Below, one piece after another: positions 8,037 to 16,008 of a stretch of DNA of 64,000 nt (positions are counted from its first letter, which is position 1; each line of letters begins with the position of its first letter). The notes under the pieces were generated by a model. That model saw only the letters and a program-made list of their open reading frames with translations, ran no database searches and had not been told where the DNA came from. Source of the stretch: Pelagomonas calceolata (Eukaryota; Sar; Pelagophyceae; Pelagomonadales; Pelagomonadaceae). The translations under genes were made by a program, and so were the position numbers. The stretch is from assembly GCA_918797485.1 (NCBI GenBank), contig CAKKNE010000003.1:1798001-1862000 (forward strand). The letters run 5' to 3'.

Positions 8037-9138
8037 TTACGTAAGATCGGGGAGCTCGTCCGCGTCTTCCAATTTCAAACCCGCGGCGGCCTCGACGACG
8101 GGTTCCGGGAGTTCTACGGAAGCGCACGTGTCCTTGACCGCTAACAATAATTTGGTCGTCCAGGGGTCGAGGCGCTTCACTCTATCATATTCCGCCGCCG
8201 CCGTCGCGACAGCCTCCTCGTCCTGGCTCTCGCACGCCGCGCACAACGCCTCCAGCAAGTCGTGCTCGCGCGTCCCCACGAGCGTGTAGTCTAATGACGC
8301 GTACTCGCCGAGCCTGTGTGGAAATCAACCAGTGAGTTAGGTTATCACACCATCGAGCCGACGCGGCCACGGGGGCAACGTCGCGTCGATGGCGTAGACT
8401 CTTCACGCCATCGCGCAGACGCAGCTACGGAGGCGTGGGGCGCCCGAAATTCGATTTCCACACAGCGCCGAGCAACTTCTGGGCCTTCACCAAATCCTCC
8501 CGCGCCAAACAGCAAAGCACGGAGTACGTGAACCACTTCTTGGCGTTAAATTTGCCGAGGTTCGACTGCAAGGCGGATCGCCCCAAAGCGTCGAACTGTG
8601 TTATAGCGTCGTCATACGCACCTAACCGCGCGGAAATCGTCGCTACTTTCTCCCGACACCCGTCCGCTCTTCTAGGTTGGTTCTCCGCATCGTAAAAATC
8701 CGTAGCTTGTTGATAAGCTTCCACTGCTTCGGGCAACCGGTCCTCGTCGTCATCCTGCTCGATGAGCTCGGCGAGCTTCTTCGACGCGTTGGCCGCCATG
8801 TTGCCCTTGCCCGCACCCGCGAAGACGTCCGCCGCCCGCCTGTAAGCTTCAGAGCACTGTCTTGTGTCCTGCGCCTTCTGGAACGCTTCTCCCGCTCTTG
8901 TTAACACTGAACCGGTATCAAAGTCGGACTTCGTCTTCTCGAACATCTCGGCAGCTCTTAGATAAGCCTTGCCGGCCTCGTCGAAGGACTTGGCCAGCAC
9001 AAACATCTTCCCCGCGTCCTGGAAGCACTCGGCGGCGTCCTCGTACTTCTGGGAACCGCCTCCAAAGAACGAGAACTTCGTGAGGCATTTTTCTCCTTTC
9101 GCCATGAGGTCTACTGCTTTTTTCTGGGCGGCGGCCAT
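8037..9138 (-). CDS. Alpha-SNAP (soluble NSF attachment protein), interrupted by an introner
   Basis: complement(join(8037..8313, 8474..9138)), 313 residues, close to alpha-SNAP of other eukaryotes (about 295). It links NSF to SNARE complexes so that they can be disassembled after membrane fusion. TPR-like helical repeats run through the protein: YEDAAECFQDAGKMF, FDEAGKAYLRAAEMFE, CSEAYRRAADVF, and the C-terminal AEYDRVKRLDPWTTKLLLAVK matches the conserved YDSISRLD.W.T.LLLRIK block that contacts NSF. The acidic leucine tail is present. The frame is broken at codon 222 by 160 bp of intron; splicing restores KLLGEYASLDYTLVGTREHD. A second SNAP-family gene lies at 45256. Confidence 0.92.
8306..8313. 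repeat. Target-site duplication, left (introner in alpha-SNAP)
   Basis: CGCCGAGC directly before the element; the identical 8 bp recur at 8466-8473 directly after it. Confidence 0.92.
8314..8465 (+). mobile_element. Introner element (152 bp, non-autonomous TIR element)
   Basis: Begins CTGTGTGGAAATC and ends GATTTCCACACAG, a 13-bp perfect terminal inverted repeat, flanked by an 8-bp duplication. No coding capacity. Its first 21 bases are identical to those of the element at 42725. It carries the CGCGTCGATGGCGT core (8382-8395) facing a partial inverted copy. Because both termini read CCACACAG outward, either orientation supplies a 3' splice site. The alpha-SNAP gene is on the other strand, so this copy is inverted relative to its host. 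Confidence 0.92.
8466..8473. repeat. Target-site duplication, right (introner in alpha-SNAP)
   Basis: CGCCGAGC, identical to 8306-8313. Confidence 0.92.
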
Positions 9139-9292
9139 GCTGATTTTTCCCTGCTTTGGCTGCAGTGCTTTTTTGCTGCGCTATAGTGTTGCTCGCGCTG
9201 GCTGTTGCGCGTCGCAGGCGTGCGGTGGCGTGCGCCGGCGATCGGTACGCACGTTATGCGGCGGATGCGCGCGAGGTCGAGGAGCCCTCTTT

Positions 9293-9314
9293 CTAGTGTC
9301 TTACATGCGCTAGC
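9293..9314 (+). promoter_or_regulatory. GCTAG palindrome, copy 2
   Basis: CTAGTGTCTTACA, TGCG, CTAGC. Between divergent alpha-SNAP (155 bp) and TrmH (86 bp) start codons. Confidence 0.65.
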
Positions 9315-9399
9315 TGCGCCGCGCGTAGCTCTCATTTCGCTGTGGTTTGCACTGTAAAACGGTCTAATTGGCGACTGCGTATTGCAACGACAGCGCGCG

Positions 9400-10448
9400 A
9401 TGAGCGCTGCACGCCAAGGCTGGCTGCAGGCCGCGCTTGGCGCTGCCGCCGGGGCTGCAGCCACGGCCCTGCTTTTACGCGCGCAGAAGCGATCGAATCT
9501 GCACGCGAGCGAAGAACTAGACAGTGCTGATGACCCGCTGAGAAGGTTCAGAAAAACTGAAGCAGTGATCCGCCGCCGCAACAGCCGCGTCGTCGTCGTC
9601 GTCGAGCGCTGCAACGAGTCCCACAACTGTGCTGCTCAGTGTCACTTCCTGCAATCTTTTGGGCTCGCGTCGATGGCGTCAAGCTCCACGCCATCGATGC
9701 GACGCCATCGACGCGACGGTTCCGTTCCCACACAGACAGCGCCGTCCTGCGCACCGCGGAAGCCCTCGGCTACCACCACGTCTGGGTCGTCGCGCCGCCG
9801 ACGCTGGATATTGATGCGGCCATCGCGAAGCGCCAGCCGCGGCGGGCGAAGAACGTCTGGAAGCAGGACGAGGACGATTTGCGCGAGCACGTGGCCTACG
9901 CGAAGCGGGCGAGCAAGTGGCTCCAGCTGCGGTTCTTCGCGGACTCGGACGCGTGCGTGGAAGCGCTCCGCGCCGATGGCCGCGAGATTTGGGTCACGGA
10001 CCTGTCGCAAGCGGCCGTGTGTCTGACGAACGCGAAGATGCGGCTCCCGGCGCGGTTGGCAGTCGTGATCGGCACGGAGTCCACCGGGTGCTCGCCGACG
10101 ATGCTGAGTGCGGCGGACAGGCGGATCTACATGCCGCTGCACGGGTTCGCGGACTCTCTGAACCTGTCGGTGGCCGCGGCGCTTTTGTTGCAGCGTCTGC
10201 AGGATATTGACGATACGGTGGTGGGGGACATGAGCGAGTCGGAACGGACGGCGCTCCGTAGGGAGTGGTATCCGCTCATGCTCCGGCCCACGGACGATCC
10301 CGAGGAAATAGAGCGCCTCGCGGCATCGGGAGGAGTACCGCCCCTCGGCGACCTCCGCCGGACGTCGTCGCACCGCGCGGGGTGGCTGTCGAAGAGCGTC
10401 GTGAAGAGCAACGCGGCGCGGGGGCAGGCGAACGGGATTGGGTCGTAA
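9400..10448 (+). CDS. SpoU/TrmH-family RNA 2'-O-ribose methyltransferase, organelle-targeted
   Basis: join(9400..9628, 9736..10448), 313 residues. SPOUT enzymes methylate the ribose 2'-OH of tRNA or rRNA using SAM. All three SpoU motifs are visible after splicing: motif 1 VVVERCNESHNYSAVLRTAEALG across the splice junction, motif 2 LAVVIGTESTGCSP (Glu and Gly of the knot), motif 3 YMPLHGFADSLNLSVAAALLL. The catalytic Arg of motif 1 (VLRTAEA) is present. The first 60 residues hold an Ala-rich hydrophobic stretch and Arg residues, suggesting organelle targeting or a membrane anchor. The C-terminal 60 residues are basic. Target RNA cannot be read from sequence. Start is the first ATG after the promoter palindrome; a TTG 18 bp upstream is not preferred. 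Confidence 0.87.
9629..9735 (+). other. Intron of the TrmH-like gene (GT-AG, 107 bp, phase 1), introner-like
   Basis: Starts GTGCTGCTCAGTG after ...CACAACT and ends GTTCCCACACAG before ACAGCGCC. Splicing gives HNYSAVLRTAEALG, the exact SpoU motif 1 pattern; other junctions break it. The CCACACAG end and the internal CGCGTCGATGGCGT (9666-9679) facing ACGCCATCGACGCG (9702-9715) are introner hallmarks, but the 5' terminus and target duplication have eroded. Confidence 0.83.
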
Positions 10449-10628
10449 TTATTGTTGTTGTGGTCCATCCGCTGGCTAGATTTCTCGTCTGTGATCAAAG
10501 CACGGGTTTTGCAGTGACTATTTTTGCCACAGCGTGTGCCGCATCCAGCCTTGGCACGCCGTAGCTTCGTCCAAAGGCGCGCCGGGGACTCCAAATCAGA
10601 GTGCCATCGCGCCCGTAGCACTCCGACC

Positions 10629-11267
10629 ATGTATGCGACAGCTTTGCTGGCATGCAGCTGTGTTGCGACAGCCATGGCGCCGCCGCGGCTCGCGCGCCGT
10701 CGATTCATCGGTGCTGCCACATCATTCGTGCCGGGTGTTGCCGTCGGAGCGAATTTGCCGTCCGATAATGGCGCAAAAGGCGACCAGCGCGGGACGGTTA
10801 CAGCGTTGGTACCGATTGTCCGCGTCGCCAGCGGCATCGCGCAAGCAAGTCGCGCCGTACAGGCGGGAAAGCTACAAGACGCACAAAAAGCACTGGACGC
10901 GATACCAGTTGCCGAGAAGCCGTTCAAGCGGCTCTTCGACGAGTACAGCGAGCCCGTTTCTTACAAGCAAAAATACAAAGATTCCAACGCGTTTGTCGTC
11001 TACTATACGCAAGGCTTCGACGGCGCGGGCCGCCCGGGCATCGAAGCGCCGGACGCGAAGGAGGAGCGGCAAACGCGACAGTACGGATATCGGAACGACG
11101 CCTGGGCGGCCGTCGACGACGCCCGCGCCGAGGTGAAATACTGCATCGAGGAAAAAGCGGAGACGACGGAGCTGGGCTCTATGTTGAAGCGCGCGTCCGC
11201 CGCGCTCGACGGCTACCTCGGCCTCGCTCCATCTAGTGATGTGGCGGCGGCGCGGGCGAAGTTGTAA
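10629..11267 (+). CDS. Predicted thylakoid-lumen protein, helical, twin-Arg signal
   Basis: 212 residues. N-terminus reads as a plastid-lumen presequence: signal peptide (1-17), then a twin-arginine stretch ARRRFIGAATSFVPGVAVGA typical of Tat-routed lumenal proteins. The mature part is predominantly helical with Lys/Asp-rich helices (SRAVQAGKLQDAQKALDAIP, EEKAETTELGSMLKRASAALDGYL) and a middle segment with DSNAFVVYYTQGFDG. Overall plan is reminiscent of four-helix PSII extrinsic proteins (PsbQ/Psb31 type), but no diagnostic motif lets me name it. Start at 10629 is the first ATG that exposes the signal peptide; a longer frame from 10524 reads through likely leader. Confidence 0.55.
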   Translation: MYATALLACSCVATAMAPPRLARRRFIGAATSFVPGVAVGANLPSDNGAKGDQRGTVTALVPIVRVASGIAQASRAVQAGKLQDAQKALDAIPVAEKPFKRLFDEYSEPVSYKQKYKDSNAFVVYYTQGFDGAGRPGIEAPDAKEERQTRQYGYRNDAWAAVDDARAEVKYCIEEKAETTELGSMLKRASAALDGYLGLAPSSDVAAARAKL

Positions 11268-11336
11268 TGTTGTGACTAACGGTACTAGTAAATAAAGTAG
11301 GACCGAAGACGAACACAACATTTTTACAACCCCATA

Positions 11337-12470
11337 CTACTCCGGGCTCTTGCCCGAGAAGGCGCCCGTGACGCCGCTCAGCTTCGACGCCTGCTTCCGT
11401 AGATTTCGCAGGGGCGTACCGGGACGCTCTCCTCCAGGCGATGGCGGTGGACTCTTCCCGGAAAACGCCCCCGTGACGCCCGTCACCCGCGACGCCTGCT
11501 TCCTAAGCGAACGCAGCGGCGTGCCTCCGGGCGGCGGCTCCTCTTCTCCTAAGTCAATCGACAGCTCCATGTACTCCACGTCGGGCCGGATCTCGGCCCT
11601 ATTGAGAGGCAGCGCAACCGATTCACCCGCGTCGAGCGACCCGAAGTGCTTCTCGTCCCACGCGTCGTGCCCAATGGCCACGGCGCGGTTCCAGATCTGC
11701 TCGTCGAAGGACTTCTTGGGCTCGCGCTTTTTACGAGGAGTCCGCGCGGGGCTCCGCGCGGCGGCGGGGCTCCGCAGGTCCGCGACGCGCGCCTTCGGCG
11801 AGAGGGACCGGCCCTTCTCCGTGCCGTCGCCGCGGACGAAGACGAGCTTCTTCGCGTCGCTTTTTGTATGTTGGGCGTAGGCGGCGAAGACGTCGCTCAT
11901 GACCGTCCCGCGCGCCAATCGGATGATCGACCGTTTTCCGGTGCGCTTGTTGAGCGCGACAACGTCCACAAATTCGTCGAGCTCCTCGAGCGACACGCGG
12001 GGCGCGTCGCCGGCGTCGCTCGCGTCGCCGTCCTCCCAGAGCTTCTTTGGCTCGACGTTCGGCTTAGGGCTGCCGAAGAAGCGCTTGGGCGTCCGGCTGG
12101 GGCTGTGCAGCGTCCTCCGGAAGCTCCACGGCCGCGGGCTCTTCGGCTCGGGCGCCGCGGCCGGCTCCAGCTTGTCGGAAACCTCCGCCAGCGCGGCGGC
12201 GAGCTCCTGCGGCGTTTTCCTAGGTGGCGGCGGCGTGCCGGGGTCCTCGAAGGCATCGGCGAGTTTCTCGAACGCGTCGGCAGAATCGTCGGCGCTGCTC
12301 TCGGCAGGCTCTTCCGCCTCGGCGGGCTCCGCGAACGCGTCGGCGGGCGCATCCCACGCGTCAAATGGCGGCGCCGGCGGCGAGACGGGCTCCGCGACCT
12401 CGGCGGGCTTCTCGACCGCGGCGGCGGGCGCCTCGAACGCATAGCCCGGCCGGGGCCGCAGGCGTGGCAT
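11337..12470 (-). CDS. Unknown protein with ubiquitin/SUMO-like domain and C-terminal tandem repeat
   Basis: 377 residues. The first 150 are Pro/Ala/Glu-rich and probably disordered. Residues about 165-235 (VDVVALNKRTGKRSIIRL, then VFAAYAQHTKSDAKKLVFVRGDG, then SLSPKARVADL) have the strand-helix-strand pattern and the F.AYA...KLVF.DG landmarks of a SUMO-like beta-grasp domain. The last 65 residues contain two near-identical units GTPLR(S/N)LRKQAS(R/K)(V/L)(T/S)GVTGAFSGKS separated by a Pro-rich spacer, rich in Ser/Thr-Pro sites. No C-terminal diglycine follows the beta-grasp, so it is not a conjugated modifier. The start at 12470 is preferred; a frame extending to 12581 reads through likely leader. 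Function unknown. Confidence 0.6.
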   Translation of the reverse strand: MPRLRPRPGYAFEAPAAAVEKPAEVAEPVSPPAPPFDAWDAPADAFAEPAEAEEPAESSADDSADAFEKLADAFEDPGTPPPPRKTPQELAAALAEVSDKLEPAAAPEPKSPRPWSFRRTLHSPSRTPKRFFGSPKPNVEPKKLWEDGDASDAGDAPRVSLEELDEFVDVVALNKRTGKRSIIRLARGTVMSDVFAAYAQHTKSDAKKLVFVRGDGTEKGRSLSPKARVADLRSPAAARSPARTPRKKREPKKSFDEQIWNRAVAIGHDAWDEKHFGSLDAGESVALPLNRAEIRPDVEYMELSIDLGEEEPPPGGTPLRSLRKQASRVTGVTGAFSGKSPPPSPGGERPGTPLRNLRKQASKLSGVTGAFSGKSPE

Positions 12471-13045
12471 GGCTATGAAGCTAGATGGGCGCTCGCATCT
12501 TCCGGCGTGGGGGCTGCCCCTGCAGCTTGCCCGGTTGTCCGGGCGGGCGTTTGCCTCCACGCAGCCTCTCCGCGCAGGCAACTGGTCCGCGCTGGCAGCG
12601 GGAACAGTGAATTTCGCACAGCGCTAAGTCTGGCGCTGTCCGCGGAGGCTCGCACGTGGCAAGCGAAAGGAGCGATCGAGGCCCTCTTTGGACGGATCAC
12701 GGGCGCTCTAGAGCTCTGCGTCGGTTTGGTTTAAAACTGCTAGTGTGTCTATACCCAGAGCGGAGCAAGCAAGCAGCCGATTTACGAGCTTGTAGCTGCC
12801 GATTTGTGCGGCATAAAAGGCCTCCGGGCGGGCGAGGGGCTGGTTTTTTATTCGTTTTAGTACTCCTGTCAAACGTGCGGCCCAGGGACATCGCTTTCTT
12901 GTGTGCCAGAGGAGCGGCCCACCTTCCTGCATAACTCTGCTCAGAGGCAGCAGAGGAGGCAGCAGTGGGGAGCGCACGAGCGCGGACAGAGCAGCGAATC
13001 GGTTGCTGGGCGGCCTCGCTCGAAGCACAGCACAGCAAAACAACA
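12471..13045. other. Divergent promoter region, ubiquitin-like-domain gene / RING gene
   Basis: 575 bp with no convincing gene. Includes a partial GCTAG element at 12739-12752 and an ACAACA run immediately before the ATG at 13046. Confidence 0.5.
12739..12752 (+). promoter_or_regulatory. GCTAG element, half copy
   Basis: GCTAGTGTGTCTAT matches the left half of the palindrome; the right GCTAGC arm is missing. Confidence 0.35.
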
Positions 13046-15445
13046 ATGATACGCATCGAGCTCGTCGAGGACGGCCTGCCGGCGGCCGTCCTCTACGCTA
13101 ACATAGACGCGATCGAAGAAGCGATGCTCCGCGAACGCGAGGCCTTCGAGTGGGCGCTCGCGCGGGAAGCGATGTCGCCGTTCTCGGGGTTCCAGAGCCG
13201 GCTCATGGAGAGGCTGCGGCGCGTCGTCGAACGGAGACCGAAGCTCTGCGCCGCGCTGGCCGTCGCCGGCGCCGCGGGCCTGGGCTATTGGCTCTGGTCG
13301 TCGGGAGCGCCCGCCGCCGAGGACGAGGTGCCGGAGAATGCGCGCTGCCCCATCTGCATGGACCGCGCAGTTTCGGCGCACAAGGGCGCGGCGTTCGAGC
13401 CGACCTTCGCGGCGGAGCTGTGCTGCGTCTGTGGCGCGACGACGTGCGCAACCTGCGCCGAGGGCGTCATGCGACACGCGGAGGGCGAGGGCCGCCTCCC
13501 GACCTGTGCGATGTGCCGGACGCGGTTGATGGTCACGGGCGCGGCGCGGCATCTGCGACTGAGGCACCTCGTCGAGAAGCGGCCGACGGGGCCGCACGTC
13601 GCGCAAGCCCTGTACGAACTGGGCTCGATGCGCGCGCGAGGCGACGGCTGCGTCGGCGACGCGACGAAGGCTTTTAAACATTTGGCAGATGCTGCGAAAC
13701 GCGGCCACGCGCGCGCCGCGCTCGCGCTCGCCGCCTGCTTCGCTGAGGGGAAGGGCTGTGCCCGCAATCCGGCCACGTCTCGGCACTGGCTCCTGACGGC
13801 GGCGCGGCGCGGATCTGCCGATGCTTCCAAGATCGCCGCCCACGTTTTGAAGAATGGAGGAACGACGGCCAAGTGCTACGAGCCGTGGAAGAAGCAAGAC
13901 GCGTCGGTCGTCGAGGCAGTCCAAAAGGGACCGAGCGCCGGGCTCGAGGACGTGGCCCACGACGCCTTGAGCCTCGCGGCGCGTATTAGAGATGGCCTGG
14001 GCCTCGTGGCGAACGACGCCAGGAACGGGTCGCGGCTAGCGACCGAAATCGTCAACGATCTCTCGTCCGTGGGCGGGGATTTGAGGGCGGCGCGAGATGC
14101 GTTCCGCGACTATTTGAACGAGGCTGAGGCGGTCCACGGCGATCAGGCGTGGGAAGGGACCACCGCCGAGCGACGGGAGGCCATTCTGCAAGTGTTCCAG
14201 CAGGTCGACTCGATCATCCAGCAGATCCAGCCGCAGGAAGCGCCCGAGGCCACGATGAGGCAGGTCGTGGCAGGCGATGCCGTGGCGTCGGCCGGCGGCT
14301 TCCGCGACGGGTATTGGACGGTGCGCTGGGCGTCCGGCGCCACGGAAGCCATCACGCTTCGCGACGGGTGCTTCAGTGTTTATGGACAGGACTACGAGAT
14401 TGAGGTCGTGGGGGGACGGTATTTCTTCGAGTGGGGCGACGGCACGGTTCAGACGCTGGTGGCCTTCAACAACGGCCGCACGATCACCTGGTCGACGACG
14501 CACCCGGACTACCCTTGCATCTGGTGGGAGCGCCGCGAGCCGACGTTGTTGGAGGCGCAGGCGGCGCGTCGGGGCCGGACCCTGCGCGTCGGGGTCGGCG
14601 GAGGCCTTGAGGAGGTTCCGCTCGAGGAGGAATCGCTACGCATGCGCGGCGAGCACGTCGCGCGTGGACTGGCGCGACGGAGCGCGCGCGGCCTCGCGCT
14701 GGCGACGCAGTCCCATTTGGACCGCGACGCACTCAGCTCCGCCGAAAATGCGATTCGCGCCCCCACGGAGCTGCGATTCGGATCGCCACCGCCGCCGCCG
14801 CCGCGCGCTGGCGACGACGCGACCGCGCAGATGGCCCGCCGCTTCGATCGGGCGCGCGCCCTTTCGGAAGCCGAGCGCGAGGAGGTCTTGGCTGAGGCTG
14901 ATGAGATCGTCCAGCAACGGGCCAGAAGGCGAAGAGAGATGGATCAGCTCGTCAACGCCGTGGAGACGGCCTCGGGGCCGGTCTACACGGAGGCACGCTA
15001 TGCCGCCGTGCAGCTCGAAGGAACGACGCGCGACGAGCGTGTCCAGAGCCTCTGGCGCGTTCTCAGGGCGAACTCCCGCCGCCGCGATCCCCCTCGGCCG
15101 CGCGCGGGCGACGACGGCGACGCCGCCGCGGAGGTGTTGGCGATGGCACGCGACGCCGTCCTTTCGGATGCCGAGCGTGAGGAGCAAATCCGCGAGCTCC
15201 GGACGGAAGCCCGGCGGGCCACGGCGCAAAGCGAGATCGAGGAGAACGCCCGCCGCTGGCTCGAAACGGCCGGGGACGGGGCCGCAGACCAGGCCGCTCG
15301 GGCGTCCGCCTTTGCGGCGGGCGGCTTTCTGGACCCGAGCGACTTCGCGGCGGCGTCGTCGCCGGACTCGGACGTGAGCGACTCGAGCGGCGGCGAGCCG
15401 CTCTTCGGAGCCGTGACAGCACAACGCGTCGAAGCCGACCTCTAA
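13046..15445 (+). CDS. Membrane-anchored RING-like / Sel1-repeat protein, candidate E3 ligase
   Basis: 799 residues. Order: acidic N-terminus; one membrane helix at about 75-91 (ALAVAGAAGLGYWLW); a RING-like zinc site at about 101-165 with CPICMD, CCVCGATTCATC and CAMCR; two Sel1/TPR-like repeats at about 190-265 (ALYELGSMRARGDG, ALALAACFAEGKGC, HWLLTAARRGSADA); a beta-rich Trp-containing domain at about 410-495; and a long charged helical region to the end with two copies of an SEAEREE.../SDAEREE... segment. The arrangement recalls membrane E3 ligases that recruit substrates through Sel1 or TPR repeats, as in ER quality control, but RING spacing is irregular, so ligase activity is inferred. 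Start at 13046 has a good ACAACAATG context; a frame from 12965 is less likely. Confidence 0.65.
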   Translation: MIRIELVEDGLPAAVLYANIDAIEEAMLREREAFEWALAREAMSPFSGFQSRLMERLRRVVERRPKLCAALAVAGAAGLGYWLWSSGAPAAEDEVPENARCPICMDRAVSAHKGAAFEPTFAAELCCVCGATTCATCAEGVMRHAEGEGRLPTCAMCRTRLMVTGAARHLRLRHLVEKRPTGPHVAQALYELGSMRARGDGCVGDATKAFKHLADAAKRGHARAALALAACFAEGKGCARNPATSRHWLLTAARRGSADASKIAAHVLKNGGTTAKCYEPWKKQDASVVEAVQKGPSAGLEDVAHDALSLAARIRDGLGLVANDARNGSRLATEIVNDLSSVGGDLRAARDAFRDYLNEAEAVHGDQAWEGTTAERREAILQVFQQVDSIIQQIQPQEAPEATMRQVVAGDAVASAGGFRDGYWTVRWASGATEAITLRDGCFSVYGQDYEIEVVGGRYFFEWGDGTVQTLVAFNNGRTITWSTTHPDYPCIWWERREPTLLEAQAARRGRTLRVGVGGGLEEVPLEEESLRMRGEHVARGLARRSARGLALATQSHLDRDALSSAENAIRAPTELRFGSPPPPPPRAGDDATAQMARRFDRARALSEAEREEVLAEADEIVQQRARRRREMDQLVNAVETASGPVYTEARYAAVQLEGTTRDERVQSLWRVLRANSRRRDPPRPRAGDDGDAAAEVLAMARDAVLSDAEREEQIRELRTEARRATAQSEIEENARRWLETAGDGAADQAARASAFAAGGFLDPSDFAAASSPDSDVSDSSGGEPLFGAVTAQRVEADL

Positions 15446-15473
15446 TGTTGTTGAAATACTAGTGTTACCAGCG

Positions 15474-15782
15474 TCATCGCCGCGGCTCGTCGATGGCCCG
15501 ACGCGTCTCCGCGAGGCGCCCGAGGGATTTTTCCGTCTCGGCGGCCGCGCGCTCCAAGGCGTCGCCGTGTTCGGAGAGGGCCGTGATCTTGGCCTCCTGG
15601 GCGCCCTTCCGCGCGAGCGCGCCGCCCAACGCGCGGAGCACGAGATCCTTCTCGTCCTCGAGGCGCGCGATGCTCTCGTCGTTCTCGCCCTTGTCAGCGG
15701 AGAGCTTGTCGAGATGTTTACGAGTTGTTCTGAGGGGGTCCTCCCAGGCCTCGGCCGACATTCTCTCGCAGGCGCGCGGCAA
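15474..15782 (-). CDS. Small coiled-coil protein
   Basis: 102 residues (81 if the second ATG at 15761 is used). Almost entirely a charged heptad-patterned helix (residues 20-95: LDKLSADKGE, ARLEDEKDLVLRAL, ALERAAAETEKSLGRLAE). No recognised domain. Size and composition recall small basal-body or vesicle-tethering coiled coils such as SSNA1/DIP13, but spacing of the signature residues does not match. Ends 28 bp from the convergent RING gene and shares a GCTAG palindrome promoter with the NXD1-like gene. Confidence 0.55.
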   Translation of the reverse strand: MPRACERMSAEAWEDPLRTTRKHLDKLSADKGENDESIARLEDEKDLVLRALGGALARKGAQEAKITALSEHGDALERAAAETEKSLGRLAETRRAIDEPRR

Positions 15783-15946
15783 GAGGCGGGCAGTGAAATG
15801 CAGTGGGCAGCTGCACAGCCTTGGGAACGCCTTTAAGCGTCGAGAAGCAGCTTCCTCGATTGTCTGCGGTCACAAAACAGATCGTTTGCAGGGCGGGGGG
15901 CAGCGTTTTCACCCCGCGCTGCCTGCTTAATTTTGCTTTGAGTCTC

Positions 15947-15970
15947 GCTAGTGTCTTACATGCCGCTAGC
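15947..15970 (+). promoter_or_regulatory. GCTAG palindrome, copy 3 (full)
   Basis: GCTAGTGTCTTACA, TGC, CGCTAGC. 165 bp from the coiled-coil ATG and 39 bp from the NXD1-like ATG. One of the most complete copies. Confidence 0.7.
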
Positions 15971-16008
15971 TGCCGCACTGGTTCCAAACGCTAAGACGAG
16001 TCGCATCG

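Larger units (their letters stand above)
8314..8473 (-). other. GC-AG intron created by the introner in alpha-SNAP (160 bp, phase 2)
   Basis: Sense strand: exon ...CAGAAGTT, intron GCTCGGCG + element ending CCACACAG, exon GCTCGGCGAG. The intron consists of one target-duplication copy plus the element, so splicing restores the pre-insertion sequence. The 5' splice site is GC rather than GT because it is taken from the target sequence. No GT-AG alternative keeps the frame. Confidence 0.85.

Noticed and set aside
11646-12734. 362-residue plus-strand frame opposite the ubiquitin-like-domain gene
   Set aside because: Arg/Gly/Ala-rich antisense shadow; the minus-strand frame has a beta-grasp domain and tandem repeats.
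14636-15424. 262-residue minus-strand frame opposite the RING gene
   Set aside because: Low-complexity Arg-rich antisense shadow of a real coding region.
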